From contig CM060834.1 in NCBI GenBank assembly GCA_030762175.1, positions 32,603,501 through 32,667,500 of the forward strand: a DNA stretch of 64,000 bases. The letters are read 5' to 3'. The notes under the pieces were generated by a model that was not told the origin of the DNA, searched no databases, and saw only the letters and a list, made by a program, of their open reading frames with translations. Source of the stretch: Metallyticus violacea (lineage: Eukaryota; Arthropoda; Insecta; Mantodea; Metallyticidae). Each line of letters opens with the position of its first letter. The stretch's first letter is position 1. Of the stretch, positions 24,453 to 35,014 are shown piece after piece. Made by a program: the position numbers and the translations under genes.

Positions 24453-24770
24453 AATCTGGAAACCAATTCCTGGCGAGAAGTGACGCATCTGTGGTACGTT
24501 GGCTGGCCGGCCCAGGGCGTGCCTCCAGAGGAGGACACCGCTTCTGTCATTGCCTTCCTCCTAGAAGCACGGCCCCATATGCGTAACGGCCCTACTGTTG
24601 TTCACTGCAGCCCTGGCACGGGCCGTACTGGAACAGTCATCGCCTGTGATCTCTGCATCCGCGATTTCGAGACGACCCGCATTGTCGATGTTCCCCGCAC
24701 CTTGGCTAGGATACGGCGTGATCGAGCAGGCGCAGTGCAGACCAGAGACCAATATGCTTTCATCTACCAG
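24453..24770 (+). CDS. Receptor-type PTP, catalytic exon with WPA loop and CX5R site
   Basis: A 318-base exon (106 codons), acceptor GTACAG, probable donor CAG/GTTAGT, phase 0-0. In order it carries the general-acid loop VGWPAQGVP (Ala codon 24510-24512, where active PTPs have Asp), the P-loop VVHCSPGTGRTG (nucleophile Cys at 24606-24608, Arg at 24624-24626), and the Q-loop AGAVQTRDQYAFIYQ (Gln at 24738-24740). The phosphate-binding machinery is therefore complete, but the proton donor is missing. The P-loop also differs from the common HCSAGVGRTG at two positions (Pro and Thr). This suggests a substrate-binding or very slow phosphatase. The frame stays open 20 codons past the donor to a stop at 24831-24833. 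Drosophila Ptp36E, from memory a single-domain receptor PTP, is a candidate relative, but I could not test orthology. Confidence 0.95.
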
Positions 24771-24881
24771 GTTAGTAAGGTCCTTCTCACAAATCCAGAA
24801 ATTAAACGTTTAAAAGTTTTTGCACCTCCATAGCTACCCACAATCTCTCTGATAAGCATTTAACAAAACAGTCGAAATAAA
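24771..24881 (+). other. Possible alternative PTP 3' end (readthrough with poly(A) signal)
   Basis: If the donor at 24771 is not used, translation continues from FIYQ with VSKVLLTNPEIKRLKVFAPP to TAG at 24831-24833. An AATAAA signal follows at 24876-24881, 43 bases after the stop. The donor GTTAGT is weaker than the other donors in this gene. A transcript ending here would lack the last helix and the whole tail. Confidence 0.35.
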
Positions 24882-25260
24882 CTTAATGTAAGTGTTAATA
24901 GTTGTTATACTATTCCTAACCAGAAATCTTTTATAATTGGATATACATATGTTAGAAAATTTCCACACAAAATGTCGCCATGATTTTGTCTTTATCAGTC
25001 AGTAATTATCCGACGAAATATGAGTTCTGGCCACCTGTGGTGCAGTTTGTTTTTCTAAACCTTAGATCCTACATGGTTTATGTATACGAAAGAGAGAAAA
25101 CTTCTTGAAATCAATTAAAAATACTCTCCTATAATAATCAACAGTGCCATTACTTCTAAGCAGAGGTAACTTTAATCTTGGAGAATGCATATGTGTACTG
25201 CCACACAAGCATGTAGTCAAGCTACTGACGTACTGTAGTGTAATTATTGATATACGCAGG

Positions 25261-25342
25261 GCGGGAATCGCTATTGCTGCTGGCGCAATTCTTGCTGCTC
25301 GCTGCTGCAAGTCCCGAGCGACAGCTGGGAGAGCCGAAGAAG
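25261..25342 (+). CDS. Receptor-type PTP, C-terminal helix exon (junction one base out of frame)
   Basis: The reading frame AGIAIAAGAILAARCCKS followed by RATAGRAEE would continue QYAFIYQ of the previous exon as the last helix of the PTP domain. The exon is GC-rich, ends at a donor (GAAG/GTATTG), and its last base joins the 33243 exon to give a Gly codon and an open frame to the final stop. The only AG acceptor here ends at 25259, which leaves one extra G (25260) before the GCG codon. Taken literally, the splice shifts the frame and ends quickly. The extra G sits in a GGG run, so an assembly or allelic one-base insertion is the simplest reading. A missed 3n+2-base exon in the 490-base intron is another. 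A separate transmembrane-like segment is a third, less likely reading. Confidence 0.65.
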
Positions 25343-25387
25343 GTATTGACTTCCACAGATATAGCTAGATAATAAGGCTTTTAACAG

Positions 25388-25485
25388 CAAATGCGTGCTA
25401 GCTTAGACGGTTAGAGCGTCATGCTATCGTGGTGAAGATTAGGTTTAGAATCCTCATGTCCCGATGTTTTTTTTTTTTTTTTCCT
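25388..25485 (+). mobile_element. tRNA-like SINE head
   Basis: A-box-like TAGCTTAGACGGTTAGAGCG and B-box-like GGTTTAGAATCCT about 45 bases apart, followed by a T run. No family match in the window. Confidence 0.5.
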
Positions 25486-25756
25486 GCCGGAGTTAAGGGA
25501 GATTTGCCACCATTGCAATGATTTACTCAGTAAGATAGTACCAACCGCAGAATTCCTATAAATTTATGTTTACGAATTTCTTTTCTGCTACCATCAAAGG
25601 AGATTTACCTCCATTACATTGATTTACCAACCCTTATCAATTTATATTTACGAAAAGAAGGCGAGCTTAGGCCGTCAGGCCGTAGCGAGCTGCATCAGCT
25701 CACTGGGCCCACCGATTTCCAGGATTTACCTGAGATTAGCGTTAGATTACTGTATG

Positions 25757-25806
<50 letters not shown>
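25757..25806. repeat. (GT)n microsatellite
   Basis: About 25 uninterrupted TG units within the last large intron. Confidence 0.95.
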
Positions 25807-25813
<7 letters not shown>

Positions 25814-26374
25814 AATTAATTGCGAATTCCAATAAGAGCAGATTTGCCACCGTTACAATATTTTACCCGCCTAATAATCCCCTATCAATTTATATTTAAA
25901 AGTTACGGAGGACAACGCATAGGTTACATTGTGTTTATTGCAACAAACGGAGCAATTGTTATGTACCTGTCTTACAGAACTGTGCATGGAACAGTTAAAG
26001 TTTAACATATTTCATTCAGTTGGTAATATCTACAGGTATTAAGAGGTTGGTGAACTAAAAAGTAGTGTCTTTCCTTCTTTTAAATTTAAACGTCAATTTT
26101 GTTAATGTAAAATATTTTAAATGATTAAAGTAAACATTTTAACTTCTTATTCACTCAAAATGTTCATATGTAAGTGTTCTTTAAATAATTTGTTATTGAC
26201 TTCTGATTTGGGTTTCTGCAGAAATCCTGCTAGATTCAGAATATACATTACTTACAGGTAAAAGGTCAGGGAAGAAGACCTGCAAACCACAATATAATGG
26301 TGGTAAATAAATATAATTGTTATATAAGTTAAATCTTTAAATAACGTGCCACTTCCGACTTCCACATTTTTTGA

Positions 26375-26509
26375 TTCGCCCGTTTTTTACTGCTGTTATA
26401 TGACAAATTAGGATTTTTTTAAGAGGAAGTGTTTTAGGCCTTGATTTAGGTTACCTCCCCGATATTTGCTATTTATAGGACAGAAAAAACTTGGAATCGA
26501 ACCCTAGAC
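26375..26509 (-). mobile_element. SINE family B, degraded, interrupted by a family A SINE
   Basis: CCCGTTTTTTACTGCTG, then GTTACCTCCCCGATATTTGC and a B-box remnant GGAATCGAACCC align with the complement of family B. Its right part is cut by the family A insertion at 26520. Confidence 0.65.
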
Positions 26510-26519
26510 GAACCAGTAC

Positions 26520-26734
26520 TTTTTTTTTTGATTCATTTATTTATGGACGCTCTTTAACATCTCAGGTCATCAGCGTCCCATTTAACTCAGGGCGTGAAAC
26601 GGCCGACAAATTTTGCTCAGAGGCCTCTCTTTCAGGCTTGAGGTTCTTTTTCGTGCCGTAAATGTACGACACGGGACCCACGGCTTTACTTCCCTTCCAT
26701 AAGCCATACTTAGGATTTTTACGCTCGAAAAAAT
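26520..26734 (-). mobile_element. SINE family A, truncated, perfect 10-base target duplication
   Basis: Flanked by GAACCAGTAC at 26510-26519 and 26735-26744. The body matches the family (GACGCTCTTTAACATCTCAG on this strand). Nested into an older family B copy, so A was active after B here. Confidence 0.92.
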
Positions 26735-27168
26735 GAACCAGTACCTAAATGATATCGGCAAATCGTAGCGGTAGGAAATATTTGAGGTGTTCGTTTTAAA
26801 TGTCTCATCCTGTGTGTATTTGTGCATATATTTTTTTCTCCAATAAAGAAATGTAATACTACTCATGAATTATGTACTGATCTATATCTATATAAAAAGA
26901 GTAAAAACCTGATCTGTAACATTTTAAAATGGCGTTTGTTCAATTTTGTTAAAACAGTTTCCATTTGAGAATAGTAACTCTGAATTTGTTATTCAGTTGG
27001 CGATTTTTTAGTGGTGTCTCTTTGATTTTGTTCTAATGACTGCAGGTCCTGTTACATGCTTGCAAAGTATTAATATCAGAAATTGCAAATGCCGTTACTA
27101 GATAGCGATCCAATTTCAATAACCGTTGTTTTTTTATTTGTTAGTGTCATCAATGGAGATAAACCTAC

Positions 27169-27376
27169 CGCTATGAGTGGCCGAGGTCGTTAAGGCGCGG
27201 ACTCGTGAGGGGGAGGTCTGGGGTTCGATTCCCGCCAGAACCGCCCTCCCTCAGAGGTTTTCTTTTTTTTCCAGGCTTTCCCAGTTCTCATTTCATCTCA
27301 TGTTTCATCAGTGCCCCCTGCTTGTGGTCCCTCAGTAGTAAAAACGGGCGTTAAATACAGCTAACAAAAAAAAAAC
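27169..27376 (+). mobile_element. SINE family B, perfect 9-base target duplication, internal deletion
   Basis: Flanked by TAAACCTAC at 27160-27168 and 27377-27385. Clean tRNA-like head (GTGGCCGAGGTCGTTAAGGC, B box GGGTTCGATTCCC). The middle of the body (the GGCAAATGCCGGGGAGGTACC section) is missing. Confidence 0.92.
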
Positions 27377-27989
27377 TAAACCTACTTTTTTTTAAAGTTT
27401 AAAGCATTTTTAAATATTAGTGTTCAAAAAAGTCGAGTTTGCGATTTGAGTATCCCATCCTTACTTTTAAGAAACCTAAGTCCAGAAGAAGCTTTATTAT
27501 TTAAATATTCTTTCTAAACTGTTTCGATCAGTTAAAAGTGCCTCCCTCCTCCCGTTATTTGTTTTCACCAATAGATTTTTCTACTCTGACACGCTGGTCT
27601 TAACCCCTCATTTCAACTCCAGCACAAGCACAAGCTTCGCTATAAAATAAACATATTATCTTAAATTTGCCCTACATTTGCAGTATATCGTTCGTGTTTT
27701 GTTCACATATCATAACATGGTCATATTCTTGATTTGCGATTACATGGTTTAGCTAACTTGACTAACTTAAGGACGAGGTTAAGTGGGTAGTTTTTACATC
27801 GCGGTGAAGCGTTTCCAAACGGCACGCTCCTAAATAACCGCAAGCATAAGGATCGTAAATCAAACAAGAAACTTGTCTCCATAAATGTCACTTTACAATG
27901 AAGGACAATTTTGCGATATATTCTCCTTAATGAGTGGAACATTGTGTATGTGGCAAGTTTGAGTTTCCTGAGGGTACAAAATTCTTCCT

Positions 27990-29012
27990 ATTAGAGAATT
28001 CCAAAGGAAATAAAAGCTATTGCAGTTGTACCCACGAAACGATTTTGAAAATGTTCTGCAATTCTCCATCGGTCCTACCTACTAGGTACCGAAAATGTAA
28101 TGAAAACGAAACCAAAATTTAAAAATGACTCTAGTGGCGCCAATATTTGATTTTTCGCAACGAAATTCGGTATATACAATTTAAATGAAATAAGAACAAT
28201 AGTTTCTGAAAATTAGGTAATGAGGACTATTAGAAGTAGGGGTACACTTGAATAGTGAAATTTAAAAAAAAAAGAACAAATGAATTCAGTATATAAACCG
28301 TATTTATACCGATGCATATGTTGTATATTTAACAAAAGTATCGCCGTGAACATAGCAAATGTGAAATATTAATCTAATATGCGTTTGAGTATTATATTTG
28401 TATGTAAAATTGCGCTGTAATAACCTCCAGAAAACATTTGCGTTACATATTTTTACTATAATAACATTGTGTTTAAATTTCAGAGTCAATGAAAATTGAT
28501 GAAACTTTCGATTGAATATTGTTGAATGTGTATATTTAGTTCATTGTAATTATTTTTAAGTAGTAACATGTTTTTATTTTATGGAAACAAATGAATATCC
28601 TCTTCTTAAATAACAGTGTACTTTTTATTATTCCTCTCTATTTTAGTGAATTTAAAGGTGATATCAAGGTCTCAGTTCATGCACATGGTTACATTTAAAA
28701 ATGTTTAAAAATACCCCCTCAGTATAGCTTTATCTATCAGTGGTCATATATTTCGTTTAATTAATAGTATGCTATTAATTTTTGTGGATTAATCTTAATA
28801 ATAATAATTCTAAAAAGGGGTTTCTGTTTTGTAATACTTAGATTATAAGAATTCTAATTTTGTTCCCCTAATACCTCACTGTAGTGCCATAACTTCATTT
28901 CATTAATTAATAAAGGCATAATTTGATTTTATGTTCTGTTTTAAATTTACTGTACTAGGCAGGGATTTTGCTTAGTTAACGCAGCTCCTGTGTGATGGAA
29001 TTTTATTTAATA
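27990..29012 (+). repeat. Large dispersed repeat X, copy 1
   Basis: Shares a long ordered series of blocks with 48920-49705 and with the complement of 54165-55440. Examples are AGAATTCCAAAGGAA, GTTGTACCCA, TTAACAAAAG-ATCG, TACATTTAAAAATGTTTAA and the end CGCAGCTCCTG. The segment 28160-28270 corresponds to about one unit of the 135-base minisatellite present four times in copy 3. No ORF of note, no tRNA boxes, and the family's ends are not defined. Confidence 0.8.
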
Positions 29013-29419
29013 TCTAGTTCGCAACAACGAAAAAATGTCTGTCAATTAATACTAATTTAGATTAGTAAAACGGAGGACAGTTTTGCTTTAGCATCACTCT
29101 CAAAGTTTTGAGAATGAATGCAATTCATTTTTTGAAATTTTATCTAATTATTGCATCTTTTCAAATCATTTTTATTATATTGTTTACAACGTCCCAACAA
29201 TTCCAACCCTTTTGTAAATGCTGAACGCAACGTTTCTCTGAATACGGTGCAAAAACATTCTTTGTATGCACTCACTGCGGCTTCAGTTATACATAATATT
29301 AACTCTACCTCCAGAATTAAAACACAATAAAGGAGAAAATAAATATCAGAAGGTGGGGACTTTTTTCTTTTATTTTAGAGAATAGCAAAAAGTTATTCTC
29401 GGCCAAATATGGACTTTAG

Positions 29420-30370
29420 GGAGGATGTGGCTGATTCCTGTAGAAATTGAGCTGTTTCCAGTGCAGTGTAGGCAGAAGCGTTATCTTGGTGAAACAGGAT
29501 TCCACGCAGATCAATCTTCTATATATATCTAAGGTTGGAGAGTTGACTCTTATGGTTCTTGAAAACAGCCCCAATCATTGTAGCCTCTGTGCTTCAGTAC
29601 CCTAGAAAGAGAATAAGCATAGTATAACTTAAGTTTTGCATGTTCTTTAAATTGATAACATATACCTACAATTGTTTTACTTCATTACAGCAAGATTTGC
29701 TTTTTTAAAATATTTGTCATTGTGTAAAATGATATGGACTAACTGCAGATTTCATTTCCACATATATCGCATGTGCTACACATTCCGTAATAAAGTATTT
29801 TCAAAACTTTAAATTATCAAGACCACTTCAAACCTCAGCATTCATTTAAAAATTAATGAAGTGCTACTTTGTAAGATTAAGTGTTTACGATGCCTCGTTT
29901 TCATATATTGAAGACTTGATTTACTATCTGGTAATGAGAGTTTTTGCCCTCGAGTGAAACTGTTACATGTGGCCATTAGTTGAGAAGAAAGAACAGATCA
30001 TTTTGTAGTATCTTCACCTAGGAAGACCCAGACCGATCATTGTCGCTTATTTTCTGGATCATACTGGTAAATCCAGCTTTCGTCACCTGTTGTGCTGTTA
30101 AATTATTTTTTTACCTTCCTACATCAAAATTTTCCAACACTTTTGTCACCAATGCTTTTTTCTACTTATTTGTGAGATGGTAGGGGACCCAACGAGTGCA
30201 GACCTTCCTGACATGGATTGTTTTCACTGCTGTTGATCCATGAATCTGATAATCTGCAGAGCGAAGATATTTCCCAAACATTACGTTCTGCTTTCATCAC
30301 ATTTTCATCCGTTGTTGCTGTAGCGGGCTTCCAGCGCAGTCTTCCTCTTCTAAAATCTACAAGCTATTGA
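29420..30370 (-). pseudogene. mariner transposase remnant, minus strand
   Basis: Reading leftward on the minus strand: KTIHVRKVCTRWVP, then TGDESWIYQYDPENK (first catalytic Asp block), then GILFHQDNASAYTALETAQF (second Asp block). Order and spacing fit a mariner-type transposase, with frameshifts and stops. It differs from the copies at 17545 and 61211. Confidence 0.75.
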
Positions 30371-32417
30371 TAAATAGTGAATTGTGAAAGGGAAAGATCC
30401 TCAAATGCAAGATACAGTCTTTCAACGCATTATCTCTCCCCATAACTGAATTTTACAGTTCTAGTAAATCATAGCGCAGAAATACTCTCGCTCGAGATCC
30501 ACCCTAGCATCTGGCACAAAAATACGTGCGTACATATACACAGAAATGCTGACCACATTGTTGAAGTGCGTTCACACTTACACATTTTGCTGTCTAAACT
30601 TCAATATAAAAGTAGGAAATCCTCGTATTGTTTAGTATCTATCGCCACGTCAGATACATAATTGTTTATCTACTTTTGTCGTTTTAACTTTTTCGATCAC
30701 AGCAATCTAGCAGCAAATATTTTTCTCTGCTTTGGTACAGCATCGTTTGCATAAACCAGTGGCGAATTATAGGCCGAAGTTCTCGGAAGGGCAGACAGTA
30801 GCAGTAGGTAACAGAAAAACCCCATTCACTTATAAAAACTAACACACTACCGTTATAGTACCTGTTGATGACCTCTTTTCTTGGAATTGAACAGTTTCGA
30901 TGTTCCGCTGAGCATTTAATCATTATTGAATGGGAATATTAATAAAAAAGGAAATGGTAAATATTTAAATGCACGTATCACCAATGACTGAAAAACTATT
31001 TCTACTGTTCCCTAGCCATAAAATGTATTACAGGAAGATGTGTATTTTGATACAGTAGTTTGTAGTTTTTCTGGTCAGTACTAACATTTTGAAACATGCT
31101 CACAAAAGTTATGAGATTTAAAAATCTTCTCTGAAGGCAACACTTGCCGCAACATTGTCACGTATAGCTATCGTTAAGGCAGGTATTTCATAAAATAGTT
31201 CCATCTCGTGAGTCATAAATCATTTCTAAAACTCTGTTTGCAACAACGTAACAGAGAGTCTGTTGGCTCTACGCAGCGATATTCTGGTTGTGTGTATTTG
31301 AAACAAGAAAGCTATCTGAAAGACTGTAATATTAACTTAAAATTATGTATATCGTTTCCACTTCTATTTTTTTGACTTTTTACATTTCATATCACGCTTC
31401 ATGTGATTAGATGACCCATATTTTTTAATTAATGAGCTTTTTCATTTGTATTAATGTTTTTAACGTCCCATGCCATGTGCCATAAGTCTTCCGACGACAA
31501 AAATAGCTACTCGTTTAAAGATGTTGTACCAACTGGGCATACTTGTTGATACTTTCCGCCTATGTCCATCTAAACTTCTCGTACAGTAAGTATTACATTG
31601 ACGGTTCATTTTTATGTTTCACGAAGATCGTTTCTTTCTGTTATTTCTTGTCTCATATCGTACCCTTTTACGAATTATATGTTGCTGATTTTATTTATGT
31701 TTATAATTTTGCATAATGGTGATTCTCTTTGCCGATGAATCCATGAAACTGAGATATGACATACTCCATAACAATGGACACATATTCTGGCCGAATGTAA
31801 AGGTACGAAGAAATGGAGAGAAAAGTATCTAGTGCATTTCTTTACAAGATTGAACAGAGAAAGATGATCATACTGGACTCTTACTCTCTCCCTCTCCCTC
31901 ATAGATACCTAGGAAGGCCTGCTCATTTGGAAAAATCTTAACAGAAACCGCTTCCGCATAGAAACGTTCCTACGTCACGATTTGAAAAAATACTAGAAAG
32001 AAGAAAGGACAGAGATGAAAATATTGATTTAGGTTTAGTGGCTAATGTAAAACCGGCACATTCCTTATTTACGTAAATAATATATATTAATAATCGTGTT
32101 GGAGATGTTGCTATCCTTATGAGAATTGCTTACTTATCCACTATAATTAAATAAATTAGATCAATAAAAATACAACTTAACTATTTTTTCTCTACACCTT
32201 GCTGGAGCATCTAGAATTATAGAAGCCGTAAATATTAACCTCTAAATTTAATTCCGGTCTTATTAAGCACTTTCCAGAAAATCTTGAATTAACAGCGAAA
32301 GAATATCAAGCGATAGTAAAAATGTCAACACGAATTGCTAATAATATATATTATTGTTCCCTGGTCTATTGCAGCATTGTTGGCAGCTTAGGATGTTCAG
32401 AGTATTTTATTAATTTT

Positions 32418-32820
32418 ATTATTATTCTTGTTGTTTTATAACTTTTTTTAACAATCCATATAATAACTAAGGTCTATAGTTATAAAAGGTTTTGATGAAA
32501 TGAGTGCATAAAAGAGTCCTGAGCCCACAAGATTAGTTACCTGACATTCACCGAGTTCGATTCCCTAACTTGAACATTTTATGAGTTAGAGAGTTCTGGA
32601 TAATAATTTTATTATTATTGTTGTCTTATAACTTTTTTTAACAATCCATAGTTCGATTCCCTAACTTGAACATTTTATGAGTTAGAGAGTTCTGGAACAG
32701 GGTCCATCCAGCCTCTTGGCATCTTTTTGACCTCGAAAGCCGCTAAAGGGCGACTGACGGGGTACAGATAAGCTTTTACCACACATCTCTCTGCAATACG
32801 CGTCAATTAAAAAAAAAAGA
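32418..32820 (+). repeat. Partial tandem duplication with a tRNA-like box
   Basis: GTTCGATTCCCTAACTTGAA occurs at about 32554 and again at about 32651. The segment TTATAACTTTTTTTAACAAT occurs at about 32435 and 32627. The second copy joins the two directly, lacking about 90 bases present in the first. The GTTCGATTCC core is B-box-like and the region ends in an A run, so this may be a rearranged SINE. Confidence 0.6.
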
Positions 32821-33242
32821 GGCAACAAAATAGGTACCAATAGTACTATTACAAATGTAGTTTATTAATAATAAATAATAATCATTGGCCCCACAGTTCT
32901 TAGACAGCCTTGGTCTGCCGCAACGACCTGTGCGCTTTCTAACTCCACCTTGCGACATCATAGGATAGTGCAGACTTCATAAGGCATGTCATCAGCATAC
33001 CGGCACCCCTCTTATGGCTATCAGGCGAATTGCCGGATCAAAGCACGCTATCTCTCTATGAGACAACTCCCCAATTATCCTTAAGAAGCTGGGTGGACCT
33101 CTTTCCAGATTTCTCTGACTTAGAACATTTCTAAATATGAGGCAGAGATCGAATCGGACCTCCCAGGCACTAAGCACTAAACTTAGAAGACGTTTACTCA
33201 GATTATTACCTATATATAACCATTTTATTTTTCTATTTCTAG

Positions 33243-33379
33243 GTGATAAACCTGTATGGAATGAAGCTAACAGGAGGCGCCCTAGATTCTATATAAAGCT
33301 CAGTAAATACTGTTACCAAGCCATTTCAACATTTTCTACAGCAAAGGTCTACCCTACAAGTCCAGTTGTTGTATTACAG
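33243..33379 (+). CDS. Receptor-type PTP, cytoplasmic tail exon
   Basis: A 137-base exon with acceptor TTTCTAG and donor TTACAG/GTGACA. Its first two bases complete the Gly codon begun at 25342, and its end is phase 0. It encodes a tail starting DKPVWNEANRRRPRFYIKLS, followed by KYCYQAISTFSTAKVYPTSP and VVVLQ. The tail is basic, with several Tyr and Thr residues and no domain I recognise. The frame continues into the last exon at 33447. Membership in the PTP gene is inferred from strand, order, exact phase match with 25342 and absence of any other host gene; the intron before it is about 7.9 kb, so RNA evidence is needed to confirm the join. Confidence 0.65.
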
Positions 33380-33446
33380 GTGACAGAAAACACATTAAGT
33401 ATTATTTGTTAGAACCAGTTCTGATTATGTTGCTTTCGTGTTACAG

Positions 33447-33479
33447 GAATCGCCGTCTTTGCAAATGTATGAAATGTAA
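33447..33479 (+). CDS. Receptor-type PTP, last coding exon with stop
   Basis: A short terminal exon after a 67-base intron, acceptor GTTACAG. Phase 0 gives ESPSLQMYEM and a TAA stop at 33477-33479. A candidate poly(A) signal AATAAA occurs at about 33606 inside TTAAAATAAAATGAC. The short intron, clean acceptor and immediate stop make it a credible gene end, but with only ten codons the call leans on its neighbour. The extreme C-terminus contains a Tyr in a YEM context that could be a phosphorylation or docking site; that is speculation. Confidence 0.6.
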   Translation, partial: ESPSLQMYEM

Positions 33480-34047
33480 AATATATACCAGAAAATGCTG
33501 AAACTGTATACATGTGCCCATATTATTTAGGTCAATATATATATTTTTTGTTTTAACCGTGTTGTTCGATGCAGCAGTTTCATGCTAAATCTCTGGTGAA
33601 TTAAAATAAAATGACAAGCTGATAATTTATCATCAGGAAGGTACTTTTTGACATTTCACAGTTTTCAGATCTATGAATTTATTTTGTTACGACTTAGAGA
33701 GAAAAGTGTGTTACTTTTATTGCACAAAATATAGGAGTTTCATTATAAAACAGAAGAAATAATGCGGGACTGTGCAAATAAAATGTACTAAAACATTTAT
33801 GAAAAAGGAACGCACATCTCAAGCATGAAAGACTGGAGACTTAAGTTAGATATAGCTGTTGTGAAGAATAAAATAGTAAGGATACAAACAATGCATTGTA
33901 AACAGAAAATATTTATATATGGAAAAGAAAAAGAGAGAAAGTAAACAAGGGTAGATCCATAAAGAACAGAACGAAAAGAGCTAGATGGAGCATATAGAAG
34001 TTATTAAAATGGAAAATGTAGGGGGAAAAACCAGTTTTTTCGTTATA
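33480..34047 (+). other. PTP 3' untranslated region and downstream
   Basis: Follows the TAA at 33479. AATAAA at about 33606 is the nearest good poly(A) signal. No other feature seen. Confidence 0.4.
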
Positions 34048-35014
34048 CAGGGTGTCTCAAAAGTCAATTAGCCATTTGAATGTTATGGTTTATTTAAAGT
34101 CCCCTAAACATAAATTGCTCAAAATGGATTCGCCTTTAGCTAACAATATTTCTGCAAAATTGAAGTAATTGAATATTGTTTGAATATTTTTTAACTGATT
34201 CATATATAATTTTGTGTGTTGATTTCAATTTCTCTAATACTTAGGTTTATTTCACAAAGTTAATATTAAAACCCGCTAAGGTGGAAGCATACCGGTGTAG
34301 GCTCCATTGGCTTTGATGTGTCTTATTTGGAAACACTGTTAGGGACCCTGTCTACTCCGTGCCTCACCGACCATGTATCCTGACAGCCAGGTATCTCTCT
34401 CACCTCTTCTCCTCCTCTGGAGATGCTTTCATTGGGGACGCAGACACAAACGACCAGCCGTAAACAAGGCTGAAGTACCGAAATATTCTCCTCCGCTCCA
34501 AACGTCCAACCCAATCCAAGAATCCATGGAAGCATGCATTAGCAAAAATAAACAAAATTATTTTTCATTTCCATATTTTTTACAAAAAGTCATTCCTAAT
34601 ACTGAATTACTTTACAATATCTGATAATATCTACTTCGCTTTCCCTGTGGTAGTTCTCTGTTTAACATTTAACAGTAGTCTGCAAGTTTGTGAAAGTTTC
34701 ATGTACTCTGTAACCTGCGTTCTATTTCCATGGCATCTTTCACACTGCTCTTTACTGACAGCTCAAGATATATGGAAAAATCAGTTCAAAAGAGAACGCA
34801 TTTAATGAAATATGCTAAATAGACTTTCTTAACGAAGACTGCAAAGTTTCTTTGTAGTTTCATAACCATAAAGTTTCCACAAATGTTATCAGGTATATTT
34901 ACGACTCCCTCTTGTAGCCATTTTAGTAACAAAATAATGCCACTCACTAAGAAAATAATAAACTTCGGTAGAAATTAAAGTGTTCAGAACCATCTCACGC
35001 AAAGGTCCACTTGG

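Larger units (their letters stand above)
25343..33242 (+). other. PTP intron before the tail (about 7.9 kb)
   Basis: Holds several SINEs, a GT microsatellite, copy 1 of the large minisatellite-bearing repeat, a minus-strand mariner remnant and a small tandem duplication at 32418-32696. Region 30600-32400 contains nothing I recognise. Minus-strand sequence at 32880-33177 looks repeat-like but is unassigned. Confidence 0.5.

Noticed and set aside
24453..24770. Reading the PTP as IA-2 (PTPRN) because of the WPA loop
   Set aside because: Remembered IA-2 P-loop is HCSDGAGRTG and its domain has YIATQGP; here they are HCSPGTGRTG and YIACQAP, and the juxtamembrane region is different.
24561..24813. 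ORFs on both strands overlapping the catalytic PTP exon
   Set aside because: Alternative frames of a GC-rich exon; no motifs, while the chosen frame has WPA, HCSPGTGRTG and the Q-loop.
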